Assembly: GCF_964204865.1 (NCBI RefSeq)
Contig: NC_135250.1
Location: forward strand, 19,211,395-19,275,394
From: Styela clava
Taxonomy: Eukaryota > Chordata > Ascidiacea > Stolidobranchia > Styelidae
Direction: 5' to 3'
Length of the DNA: 64,000 nt
This document shows positions 34,112 to 45,429 of the stretch, piece by piece. The position numbers and the translations under genes are program-made. Every line of letters starts with the position of its first letter. Position 1 is the first letter of the stretch. Below the pieces are notes generated by a model, which saw nothing but the letters and a program-made list of their open reading frames with translations, was not told the DNA's origin and searched no databases.

Positions 34112-37100
34112 ATGAACCAAAGTGAGGGATGTTCTTCGGAGTTCAAAAACAGATTAGAATATTTGGAATTCTCGCCATGTAAAGGTATGCTACGTACTAC
34201 TACGATTCGTGTGTCTTACCATTAATACGCATTTCCAACAAATACTTACCTCAAAAGCGCTGCCATGCACTAATTTACCGTAGCCAATAACGTTTAATTG
34301 CAGGTATATTGTCGCACTTGCATAACGACCCATTTTAATTTATTACACTGTATATTGGATGACTCAGAATTGTAGTCTACGGCTCTACGCCATCCCCGAA
34401 TACTTTCCAGATCATTGAATAGATAAGAGATCCAACCCTGCGCCTGAAATAAATTATATCAAATATACCTCGAAGCCTACGAGGTTGACTACGCAGAGAA
34501 TATCTGACTTCGTAAACTGTTTGGATGGCACTATTGCAATATACTCTTCATAACGTGTTTGGATAGGATCTAGTCATAAAACAAGGCACCTTTTACCGGT
34601 CATTTATCTTAGACTATCACGAAGTGCATATTCTGATTCATTCATGCTAGATTTTTGTTTTCGTATCACAAGCTGAGATGCGTATATGCAGCAGAGCTAC
34701 TGTGATAATTGTGGTTTATTTTCGGGTTGACTGCACTTTCTAAAGAGGCACAACTGTTTCAAACCTTTTAGCAATATGTAATTGTATTCTTGGTACAAGA
34801 TTAATACACAGGTGAAGATGCTTGTAGCTTCTTTTTAACGAGTTCACTTGATGCCAAAACAATTTTAATGTTTTTCGCTGTGATCTTGTAGGATATATTT
34901 TGTTAAAAATACTAATATTCCCTTCAATCTCGTCAAGTTTTTCATACATATATATATCATTTTTTTTTATTATCATCTCACAGACAAGGACGTTTCTTCA
35001 CTTGTACCTGGAATCAACAAATGGAGTACTGAAGATCACAGTAATGACATTCACAGCGAATTCCGACCAAGACTGCATTCGTCACCTTACGTTGACGAGA
35101 ATTTTGTTGGTCGTCTACGTACGATAAACAAAGAGAAGCAACGTTTTCAACCTGTGCCCTTTTTATCCATCGACGACGAAAGTTCTCACATCCTAACAAC
35201 ACCGCACCTGTCACATTATACATCAAAAGAACATGCAGAGCAGTTTACGGATTCCGGGGTTGATTCTGTCGTCGGTTTACAACAAACGCGCTTCTATGAC
35301 AATCTATCGTCCCGTGGCTACCCAGCAGACTCTGGCGTTGTGTCGTCTGTGGGACTTGGTTCCTTAGGCAGTTTATATCATAGTAATGATACTGGCGAAT
35401 TCGAGGCTATCGAAAAGCGCGCGGAAGAAGAAAAATATGCTTTCGACCCGCTCGCGCCACCTTTCAAGCCGAGGAGTACCGTAACAACAACGCATGACCT
35501 ACAATTTGATAAAAGCAATGTCATGGCAATAGACGTAGCAAATTACGTGTCGTCCAAGTACAACAAAAAGCCTGTTTTGGAAGAAGCCCGCTTACCATTT
35601 TCCGATATTACAAATCATATATCGGATTTACCCGAATTGAAAATGACAAGTAGAATTCCAAAAGCAGGATTATCCCATGAGCCGAATTCGAACACGTTAA
35701 TTCCTCCTTCCTCAAACTGTTATTGGTCAACAACAAACGAAACAACATCTAAAATTGTTCTCTCGACTTCAGTCAGCACAAATGTTGCTGCGTCTTCGCG
35801 AGAGAAAATGCCTGTTTTGAGCGACATAGTAACTTCTGACAGCGTACTACGGCAACCTGCAATTGCGAAATTGGAAGAACCCAATCCAATCACGAATGGA
35901 ATAAAGAATTCACCACTTGCGAAGACCTGGATATCACCACGTTTTGGAGACGCTACGAATTCGAAAGTTATGACTGCTAAATCAATTTCTCCTACACCCT
36001 CTTTTCAAAATAGAAAGGAAAACATACAAACAGAAAATATGTCAACAATATCTAACCCATTCGATCTTGGACTTGGTCTCGCCACAGGAAGCAACATCTC
36101 TGTTTGGAAGGATTATGACCTTTTAAATCCGCATGAAAATCCAAAGACTTCGGCGTCACATAATGATGATGGGAATTTGGACTCCAAGTGGAGGGTGAAT
36201 CAGAATCTTTTTCGCATGAACTCTCTCTCTAGTCAAAGATACACGGGTGAGTTTGTTGTAATGTGTACTATATATGCCACAGCATACTAGTCACAATTTT
36301 TTTTAAAATAACTTTGATGTGGAGACAAACAATTCATAGTTTATGTTATGATCAAACTAATTCACCATTTGTTTTAGATCTGCAAAATCCACAGAAGAAA
36401 GTAACATTTGCTGATATTGTACAAGCCGGAATCAGGGCGATAAACAGACAAAAGTAAAGATTGTATTTATTAATCTAGTTAACAAATAGTTAGTTATAAA
36501 TTCATGTAAAAAGAGCATGAAACAGCCAAACGCTGGAACAATAACTGCAATGAAAAAAGCAAAAATTAGATTTCAAATAATAAAACTTTCGTCAAGTTCT
36601 TTGTAGAACGAAATGTAGTTTTTCAGTTGTTGTGTAAGCAGCCAAATATAATGAACTCGTAACATTGCATACTTGCATAAATGTGCTTTTCCGTTGGAAA
36701 TTTTTATTTTTACAGAGCCGAAAATCCGGATTTTTACGCCCCCACCTATGAACCATCATCATCTTCAGCCATGGAACCGCCCACTATTCTTCATGTGACG
36801 ACATTCGATCCAAATCACGAGCGAAATGATATCTTTGTCGATACGGGGAAACTGAAGAATGGTATTTATGACAGATTACTGTGTGTTTAATTTATGCCAC
36901 TCATACCTGTATTCTTATTTTAGATGAGCAAGAAACGCACAAGCCTTCGAAGTATCGCACAGAGCCATGCACAACCTTTCATACGATCGGCGTTTGTCCA
37001 TATGGTACACGTTGCAATTTCTATCACACGGACGCAGAGCGAAACGAACTTCCGACCCTTTCCAGTGCAATGAGGCAAGTTAACTTATATAGCAGGAAAA

Positions 37101-37924
37101 TGAATTTGCGACCTTGATCCTTTCCTAATGACCCTTCAATGTAAATTCGGGTTTCAGCTATTTACTTTTTTTAGGTACAAAACAAGACTTTGCAAGACCT
37201 GGCAAAAGGCGGGAGAATGTCCATATGGGAATAAATGCGACTTTGCTCACGGTAAGCTAACGAAGCTTTCAGTGTTTGCCCAATATAAATCAAACGAAAT
37301 TATATAAGCCACTATGTTATATTTTCCCGAAATGCAATTTTAAACTTGAAGAAAAAAAACTGTTCTAAATTACTATTATTTCTTATAAACCAGGTACTGA
37401 CGATTTGGCTTCCAATTGCCCATACAAACCTCATTATAAAACTAGGATGTGCAAAGTTCTTCAACAAACCGGTAGATGTCCTTATGGAGCACAATGTACT
37501 TTTGCTCACGAACATTCGGAACTCAGAACCGACATATCGATGATATACAAGTACAAAACTGAAATATGCAAATCGTAAGTAAATACTCAAATATATTAAC
37601 GAAATAACCCTAAAAATATACATTTTAGGGAGTACTATAAAATTTTTAATGGATTTGGAAAGGGTAAGAGATGGAACATCGCCCCTTTTCACTGGAAAAT
37701 AGTTTACATACGGGCTAACAGAATAAATCTGGTGTCGTATCAAAAGCGGCATAAATAGACAACGTAAAAATAGAAGTCAATTTTGTCAATACCCATGTTC
37801 TAATATACCAACATTTCGTTGCAACAGGTGGTCAAGGGGATTAGAATGTGCGCATGGTACCGACTGCCATTTCGCCCACGGGGAGAAAGAATTGAAGAAT
37901 GAATCAGATTTATTTGGTAGATGA
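34112..37924 (+). CDS. Four-finger CCCH (TIS11-like) RNA-binding protein
   Basis: Eight exons (34112-34184, 34984-36246, 36378-36453, 36716-36861, 36924-37074, 37175-37251, 37394-37574, 37828-37924) splice in phase to 687 aa. The first 530 residues are Ser-rich and disordered. Four zinc fingers of exact C-x8-C-x5-C-x3-H spacing lie at 535-554, 576-595, 615-634 and 654-673. Each follows a (R/K/H)Y(K/R)T lead-in, as in ZFP36/TIS11 proteins, which bind AU-rich mRNA and promote decay. Vertebrate TIS11 proteins have two such fingers; four in a row at the C-terminus is unusual. Maternal CCCH proteins are known in ascidian and nematode germ plasm, so a role in maternal mRNA control is possible (inference). 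Intron 5 is GC-AG (ATGAG|GCAAGT). AATAAA follows at 38039. The first exon is short and less certain. Confidence 0.88.
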
Positions 37925-38897
37925 ATGTACTATCTTTGGATACTTGTTGAAAATTTGCGTTTTTAAATGAACCAAAATGATGAATTGTAAAAGTGTTGAC
38001 TGACTCGTATCATCACAACTTATAACACACAACTATAAAAATAAAAAAAGACTTATGTTATTTATCGTACTACTTTATGAAAAAAAAAAAAATGTACTTA
38101 TGGTATTTATTGATACTGAAGAAGTATTCAAGTTAATATTTAAGATTGAACATATTTTTGATAAATAAAATTAAACAATTTTCTATTGAACTCCCTTCAT
38201 TGTTAACGTAGTTCATCGGCAACTGCTCCTTGGAAATGTAAATTAAATGCGTTTGCTCGTTAGATGCGGTTGATAATATTGGATGTCAATATTGTATTTT
38301 TATGAACATAGCCGCAGTTATTTTCTCAGAGTGTTTTTCTAAAACTTCAGTTTCCAATAGATTCAAGTATTTTCTCGGGAACTAAATGCACCGTATATTG
38401 TTTTCGTTTTGTGTGTCTTTCCTTATTTTGCTGTAAGATTATTTGAAGTTTATGTGTGTTGTATTACCTTACATTAGAAATTTTGTTCCAAGTTTAGTTT
38501 TCGTTTGTTTATAATTTCTGTGATAACATGTCACTCTTGAAGCGGGCATCACCATAAAAGTCTGATTATTGTTTGTAAATAGAGTAGCATTTAATGAAAA
38601 ACAAATGTTCGCGAACATTGTGTGTGGAGTATTGTTAAAAGTAAATTCTACCAAATTGATAAGTTCCTCGAAGTGCTTTTTTACAACTTTTACTCCACAA
38701 TTTTTGTACGATTTTGTATTGTTATGAAAACTATTTGCATATGCACGTTTGAATGTGTGAAGTGTTGTGAAATAAACTTGATTAACTTAAAACATCTTTT
38801 CATAGTCTGCATTGGCGATTCAATGTGGCGTGTTCGTGGTCGTATAAAACGAGGCAGCGCTGGCTGATAGTGATTCTTTTTGTTGCAATAGCTATGC
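37925..38897. other. Intergenic downstream of CCCH gene
   Basis: Holds the probable 3' UTR of the CCCH gene (AATAAA near 38039 and again near 38163) and AT-rich DNA with no supported ORF. Confidence 0.45.
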
Positions 38898-39517
38898 CAG
38901 GGTGGTCCGGGGTTGTCGGCTTCGCGGGTCACAAAATTATTTTTGCATTGTTCGCGAGCCACAATAGTGACAAAATAGGTCAACGGTGCAATACAAAACA
39001 AACAGTATTATTGTGCAAACACATCGAACATTATTTGACATTCATCATGCTAAAAATCACCAAAAAACTCACTAAAACGTGCAAAAGTCTTCCTATATTT
39101 ACATTTAGTGTAAGATTTCAAACTCTTCATAACAGAGAAAGTGCTTCCGTGAATGTTAGTGCTTTCGATAACATTCTCAAAGCAAAATTCCCTAACTTTG
39201 GAAAATGCTCATTTCTCACAAAATTTCGAAATGCCGGTTTAGATTATATTCTCTTGTCCCCGACGCAACTTGCAGACATATCAAGCAAGCATTGTGGTAT
39301 TTTCCCTCCCATATCCAGTCATTCCTAGCCAAGTAGATTATTCAACTCTGCTAGTTGCGTCAGCTAGCCATAACACTCGTCAATTCGGTGACATTCGTGA
39401 TGGAACAAGATGTTAAAAGACTTTTCTGGTTATCTTTTTGTGACGAAACAACACCAAATTCGATTTTTGATCACCCTACATCAAATGCGATGTGCGGCCT
39501 TGGTTTGGACCACCCTG
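38898..39517. mobile_element. hAT-type MITE, 620 bp
   Basis: Left end CAGGGTGGTCCGG, right end GGACCACCCTG, with hAT-like subterminal text (CGCGGGTCACAAAATT, CGCGAGCCACAA). Flanks AGCTATGC (38890-38897) and AGCTATAC (39518-39525) match at 7 of 8 bases. An ORF over 38825-39328 crosses the element boundary and has no known domain, so it is not called. Confidence 0.8.
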
Positions 39518-39661
39518 AGCTATACAGTATATATACCAGTGGCGGCGCGTCAATAGGGCCAACCGGGCCATTGTCCCGATTGTTTTTTCGGTATAATAAA
39601 AATATTCGAAAAATACCTCAATATCGGTTGCACAGACTGTCTACACTAGCCATATTCTCCC

Positions 39662-39719
39662 GACATGGTTCATTTTTCGCTCGCAAAGCCGACATGGTTC
39701 ATTTTTCGCTCGCAAAGCC
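39662..39719 (+). repeat. Exact 29-bp tandem duplication
   Basis: Two identical 29-bp units (39662-39690 and 39691-39719), each starting GACATGGTTCATTTTTCGCT, in the 5' part of the hAT transposon. Could be subterminal transposase-binding repeats or a replication slip. Confidence 0.9.
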
Positions 39720-40128
39720 TTCGCCGAACGTCGACGGGGCGACGCCGATTTCGCCCCGGTTGCTCATTGTATATCGTATTCTCTCTTTTATCTTCCACTC
39801 GCCGCGTTTGTCTCGTTTCTTTTACTAAATCATCGGGGCCGTTGGGGGCTAGCCCCGAAAAATATGACGACACAATGCCGACGTTTCTTACAACAACGTG
39901 TTGACATATTCACGCATTCCTTCTCGTTCGTTGGTTGCTTGAAGAGTTGATAGTTTCCTCGCTTTCGTTTTTGTCGCTTGTTTCGCTATTTGAATCAGTT
40001 AGAGACCTTTAGTCCATTTGCTTTCGATTTTCCACATTCCTTTTGAGCTACTCACTTCTTTCCGGCTTCGCATTTCTTAGCCTTAGACCTCATAATGAAT
40101 TGATGCACTATTTCGCACTCCGTTTTCG

Positions 40129-42188
40129 CAGCTGCCGCTGGAACAAAAATTAGAGGTACAACGTCTTGGGCCTTATCAACCAAAAAATTGTTCACTGGAA
40201 CAATCCCATGACGGAGGAAAGCGTCGGCGTACATTCTGCGCAGAAACTTGGTATAAAAAACACGAATGGTTATGTTACAGCGAGGACAAAAATGCATTTT
40301 TTTGTTTTTATTGCCTACTTTTTGCTACCGCCCGTTACTCACGTTGGTGTAAATTTGGTTTTAGAGATCTTAAACATCTTTCCGAGCGTGCCAGGGATCA
40401 TCAATCTTCTATGGAGCATCTGAACAATGCAGTAAAATACCGAACATTCGGAAATGTTAATATTGCAGCACAGTTGGATGAAGGACGCGCGGTTTCTATT
40501 CGTCGGCACAACCAAAACGTCGAGAAAAACCGCCATGTTCTCGGTCGATTGATAGATGTTTTGAAGTTCATTGGTTGTCACGAGCTGTCCCTCCGTGGGC
40601 ACGATGAACGGGCTGGCTCTTCTAATAGAGGGGTATTTTTGGATATGGTGGAATACACCGCATCCCTAGATACAGTATTGAGAGATCATCTTGATGCCGC
40701 AACTGTTTCGAAAGGGACATCTAAAGATATCCAAAATGATTTGCTCGACTCAATGTATAAAATTTATTTACAAAATTTGGCTCTGGAAATTAAGAATTGC
40801 CAGTTCCTTTCGAGACAACTGACATCACGTGCGTTTCCCAACTGGCTGTGATTTTTTCGGTTTGTGAAAGATGGTAAACCTACCGAGAGATTTCACAGCT
40901 TTGTACCAATCGTTGATAGCACGGCTTGCGGGATATCGGCTGTACTGAAAGAAGTGTTACAGCCTTACAAAGCGAAGTCAAAATTGATAGCACAAACTTA
41001 TGACGGCGCGGCAGTCATGAGTGGGTCGAAACATGGTGTTCAAGTTTATATAAAAGAAGATTTTCCTCATGCGCATTTTTTACATTGTTATGCACACTAA
41101 TTTAACCTCGTTATTAAAAATATGTGTCTTGATACCCCTCTCGTCCGTATATTTTTTGCAAATGTTTCGGGGTTTTCTTCATTTTTTTCCGTTTCGCCGA
41201 AGCGCTCTGACCTCCTTCGCCAGATATGTAGCCGCCGTCTCCCAGCTTGTGCACCAACACGTTGGAACTTCCAATCACGCGTGGTGCAGGGCGTGTCCGA
41301 AATTAGGTCTGAGCTCATTGAGTGTTTCAATGGCATTCAGAGCTCTACGGTTTGGGACGAACGCTCTGTGAGGGAGGCGGCAGGTCTAAAGCGTCTGCTA
41401 GAAGATGGGGAGTTTTCATTTTTCTCGCTTTTTTCTCCACAATATTCTATCACGTGGATGTATTATACGACGCATTGCAGTCAAGGCTAATGGATGGAGC
41501 GTCTGTGCAGTCGTGTATTTCAGACTTCTGCGATGCTGTATCTCGTATCCGGCAAACAATAAAATACGACGACACATGGAGTGCTTCTTCACGCCGCGGG
41601 CAAACAACGCAGCGTTTGATTTTGTCTGCAAAGGAATGCTGTGACATTCTTGTGAATCAAATAGGCGATCGTCACTGAACACCCTGCCGCGTTCTCTTTG
41701 ATGAACCGCAAAATTTTTTCAAAATTTGCACGTCAATTTCCCATCCATTTGTTGGCTACTGTCTCCAAATTTTACCCCATGATAAACGTGGGTAAATTGG
41801 AAAATGAATTGCGATGTATATACACCAATCAAACTTTTTTGAACATCACATCAACTTGCGCGCTCTATGGGTTCCTCATAGATAACACTCTAGTAACTAC
41901 CTTTGCAGCGTCTGCAAAATTTCTGGACATCTTTTGACGACGCCTATTTCTTCCGCCGACGCAGAGCGAACATTCAGCACGCTGAAGCGTATTAAAACGT
42001 ATCTCGGAAACACAATGAAGCAAGATAGATTAAATTCCTTGGCTGTTTTATTCATTCAGAGAGACGTTATTTCTGGGATGCATGACTTTAATCAGCGCGT
42101 TATTGAGCATTTTGCTTCCAAGAAACCGCGGCGTGTTGCATATATGTTCAAGCAGTATAAGTCTAGCAGCATATATATATATGAGTGA
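40129..42188 (+). pseudogene. hAT transposase (zf-TTF/DUF4371/hATC), broken
   Basis: Begins at a probable splice acceptor (GTTTTCGCAG). A TTF-type zinc-finger region follows, with WYKKHEWLCYS and NAFFCFYCLL. Next come a DUF4371-like region (MEHLNNAVKYRTFGN onward), the RNase-H-like core (TYDGAAVMSG, then HFLHCYAH) and the hATC dimerisation region (ISSADAERTFSTLKRIKT). This is the ZMYM1/ZNF862-like branch of hAT. Breaks: paired frameshifts near 40815 and 40855, a stop at 41098-41100 where the family has a residue, a frameshift near 41415, and further frame changes between about 41650 and 41935. An upstream exon with the start codon was not found. No intact protein can be made from this copy. 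Confidence 0.88.
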
Positions 42189-42950
42189 GCGACGCATGTC
42201 CTTATCTTTGCATTATCTTTCTTTTCTTCATAGTAACGTTTTAAACCTTATTTTAGGTTTTGTTTGCTTTCCCGAAGTTTCTGTTAATATGTCATTGTAT
42301 TTATCTGGGTAAATATTGCCTCTCCTTTTGAAAGAGGTTTCAAAATAAACTATGTCTATATTTATTAATCCCTTGACTTGGACCGGTTTTAAAGACACTT
42401 TCTTATCGTTAAAAATTGTCGCTTTTGCCGATTGATTGTTACCGATGGAATGGTTTTTATACTCATAAAATGATGGGAGAACTTACAGCGCTCATCCTGT
42501 CCCCGTAGATGGGGGTGACTTGGTCCCGCAGTAGCTTGCCCCGGTTGTCAAAATGACCACGCACCGCCACTGATATATACTATGGAGTGTTATAAATGTG
42601 GAAAATAGTTCCTCCGAGATATCCCGATACGCGTAGTATACAAAATATTGCCTCGCAGTAAAAGGCTGCGGTACCCGTCACGAAAATCGAATTAAGGGTT
42701 GAAAAAACAACCGATAAAAGTCTCGTGCAAAGAAACCGTTGCGCAACATTAATTTTATGAAGCTTAGTCGATGCTCAGACCTGTAGTCCTGTACGCATCG
42801 ACTATCTCCAAGCTGAAAATTAGCAATCAAAAGGTCGTTTCCTCATATCTACTGCGATTACGATATCGTTCACAACAATATTTTGTCAATACATTGCCCA
42901 TTCACGAAGCTGACTCACAGTTTGGAACACACAACTTGTAGTTATCTCAG

Positions 42951-43245
42951 CAGGACTACTCAACTATTTTTACCGAAGATCCGCACACAAAACTTTCGGC
43001 AAAACACAAATATTTCGGCATCCTTAAACGCGCACTTCCTGGGCCCGCTAATGATTATTAGCTAATCAAAAATGTTTATTAGGGTGCTATAGTTATTTTC
43101 ATATATATTCAAAACAATAAAAGTTTTTATAAAGTGAAACTTTAAAAGTGGGGCTAATGATCCAAAATAAAGAATTAGGTGCGGTCCGAATCAAATACTC
43201 GAAAGGTCCGGATTCGGACCGTGGTCCGCTAGTTGAGTAGCCCTG
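42951..43245. mobile_element. Small hAT-like MITE
   Basis: 295 bp with inverted ends CAGGACTACTCAACTA and TAGTTGAGTAGCCCTG (15 of 16 matching). Inner text GGTCCGGATTCGGACCGTGG is typical of hAT relatives. No clean 8-bp duplication: only TATCT is shared in the flanks, at shifted positions. Confidence 0.7.
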
Positions 43246-44031
43246 GACTATCTATCTTGAACAGGCTTACGTCATAATGGTCACACAATGGCAACGCAGT
43301 TGGATACGCTTCATTTCCTATACTATACATCAAACACCAAGGCGGAAAATATTCTGCTTTTAGCGAAAAGACTATGTGTAACCTTTTAAAATAAGTTTTT
43401 TATAAGATGCCATCTGCACTGGTATACACTTCCTGAATATTCAAATACAATTCTATTCAAGTTGGGAATTAAAAGAAGTGTGGCGATACATCCTCAAATT
43501 AGAGGGCGGTGTTTGGAATTTTAGGAGGGAAGGGGAAGTTTAAAGGAATCACGGATGCTTTGCAATACATTTTTTTTTTCAATGAATATGCTTGACATGT
43601 AACACTAGCCATGGTTTTTGCCAACATCATACTCCGTGCGGCTTTCACTACAGATTTCTGCTGGTATATTTAGGTAGGCTGCAGTATATATTACTGTATT
43701 AGCAAATTTTGTGTATTGATATACATCAAAAATAATTTTTTATTTTGTGTCTAAAATGAGATGTAATAAATTAGTCAATATATATATATTCTATATAAAC
43801 AAACACGACATATCGATACGAAAAATAATAAAAAAAAATAAGAAAAAATGTTGTTCGCATGTTAAAAATGAAACTAACTATATCCGATCGCTAGCGGGAC
43901 TGTTGTTGAAGTTTTGTTTTGAAATCCACACTTGCGCCGCCGATGAAAATAATTGCAAAAGACAGCCTAACGGCAAGACAAATGATATTGTCTTAGGTAT
44001 TGATTTCGCCGCTTATATACTGTTGTTATAG

Positions 44032-44350
44032 CCGGGGTGGACAAGGTTTTTGGACCGGGGCCGTAAAAAGTTACATTTTGTGAACAATATTTACAGTGTT
44101 ACAAATGCAAAATTGAAAAACAATAAGCCTCGCGCCAAAACTAAATTTAATCGAAATCTCAACAAATTCCTTGAGCTATTTTGAGGCGAAATAAATAGAT
44201 GTGAAAAGCGCGCCGCCCAATCGAGCGAGCGAGAAAAAACATGAAGATTTGTTGACGTCCCCTTAACATGAAAGTCTGTGGCTACCTAAAATACAAATCG
44301 CACAGGCGGGCCTGATTGAATGACCTATCGGGACGGATTTGGCCCGAGGG
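44032..44350. mobile_element. hAT-like MITE, perfect 8-bp TSD
   Basis: Begins CCGGGGTGGACAAGG and ends GGATTTGGCCCGAGGG. The flanks are the identical 8-mer TGTTATAG (44024-44031 and 44351-44358). The termini are only weakly inverted, so the right end may be a rearranged or internal terminus. Confidence 0.7.
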
Positions 44351-44564
44351 TGTTATAGTTTTGTATTTTTCTAGTTTTTGAAATTAAAACTCAATACTAT
44401 TCATAAGTGGAAATTCCCATTGGTGGAAAATTCAGTTACTGGGTTGTTCTCAATTCTGTTGCTAAGGTCTAGACTTGATCTGCCTCTTCACGTTTATTCA
44501 CCGAATTGGATCGCCCAAATCCAATATATATACATGATTTGATATTGATATGTGTATAAATGAA

Positions 44565-45429
44565 TCATGATATTTCGGTCACTGTCCAAGATGAAGCAGA
44601 ATTAACTTGACCTTCCATGGCGACGGCATATCCCTTTTCATCAATGTCTAGCCATAACTTGGGGACAGTGACAGATTGAAGATGTGCTTTTCCTGTCAAT
44701 GTACTGTGGATTAGTCTCAAAACGCGATTGTCTTTTTTAAGATTTGGTATGTCTTCAGGCTCACAGCCTTCTCTAGTTACTACAAGACGACCAGCTGTGG
44801 ATGGTACTTCAATATATCCGATTGTATTTGCGCAATGATCTTCAATTCCGAACAAAAATAGATCTTCGGCAAGTTTCCATCCCACAAGTTCGTAGTCTGG
44901 GGTATCATAAGATACTTTAACTGCGAAACGTGGTCCTAACTTTCGGACAATCCAACTGGTGTCACTAATGGTATGACGTATTAGGGCTCTGAATTTGTGT
45001 GTGTACATGACATCAGAATAATCGATTGTAAAATTTTGTCTTTCTCTACGTATTCTACAGAACAAAAACAAATAATGAATATTGATGCAGCTTTTGTAAA
45101 TGGGTTTAAAAAATTAGTGGTTGGTACTATTCAGACGTCCAAACTATAAGTAGTATTTTGCAGATGCGATTCATGGCAATTATGGAAAATAACAAATTTT
45201 GACAAGCACGAAGTTTGACATATGTACCGAAAACATGGATTCATAATATCCTTCGTCGACAGAAATGGGGGCTAAGACCCGGTTCTCACTTTCCACTGTG
45301 ACGGTGATGTGTTACTAATTATTTTACTAAGATTATGACATCAATACTGTAATCAATATCTCGCCATGGTTCCAATGAGCAAAACCTAATAAAGCTTGGA
45401 ACTCACTTTCCCGGTTCTTTATTACCCAT
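44565..45429 (-). CDS. Small protein, possible beta-trefoil (170 aa)
   Basis: A 23-bp first coding exon (45429-45407; ATG GGT AAT...GGA AA|GTGAGT) joins a second exon (45054-44565, acceptor TTGTTCTGTAG) in phase, giving 170 aa. There is no signal peptide or membrane span. The sequence alternates short hydrophobic strands with turns. The C-terminal block PKLWLDIDEKGYAVAMEGQ followed by SSWTV has the 'strand-D-x-x-G-strand ... W-x-V' pattern seen in beta-trefoil repeats (fascin, FGF or lectin type); this is inference from pattern only. The N-terminus MGNKEP fits a possible N-myristoylation site. The second exon alone is an open frame of 490 bp and is the stronger evidence. Family unknown. Confidence 0.55.

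Larger units (their letters stand above)
39537..42572 (+). mobile_element. Full-length hAT transposon, perfect 8-bp TSD
   Basis: 3,036 bp from CAGTGGCGGCGCGT to the inverted equivalent ACGCACCGCCACTG (13 of 14 bases). It is flanked on both sides by the identical 8-mer ATATATAC (39529-39536 and 42573-42580). It carries a plus-strand transposase relic (40129-42188) with zf-TTF, DUF4371-like and hATC regions. The perfect duplication suggests fairly recent insertion, although the transposase is broken. It lies 19 bp from the MITE at 38898-39517. Confidence 0.92.

Noticed and set aside
30573-37924. Rx and CCCH genes as a trans-spliced operon
   Set aside because: The spacer is about 1.2 kb and filled with mobile-element fragments, far larger than typical tunicate operon gaps.
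38825-39328. 167-codon plus-strand ORF
   Set aside because: It crosses the left boundary of a hAT MITE with a good target duplication, has no domain and no splice context.
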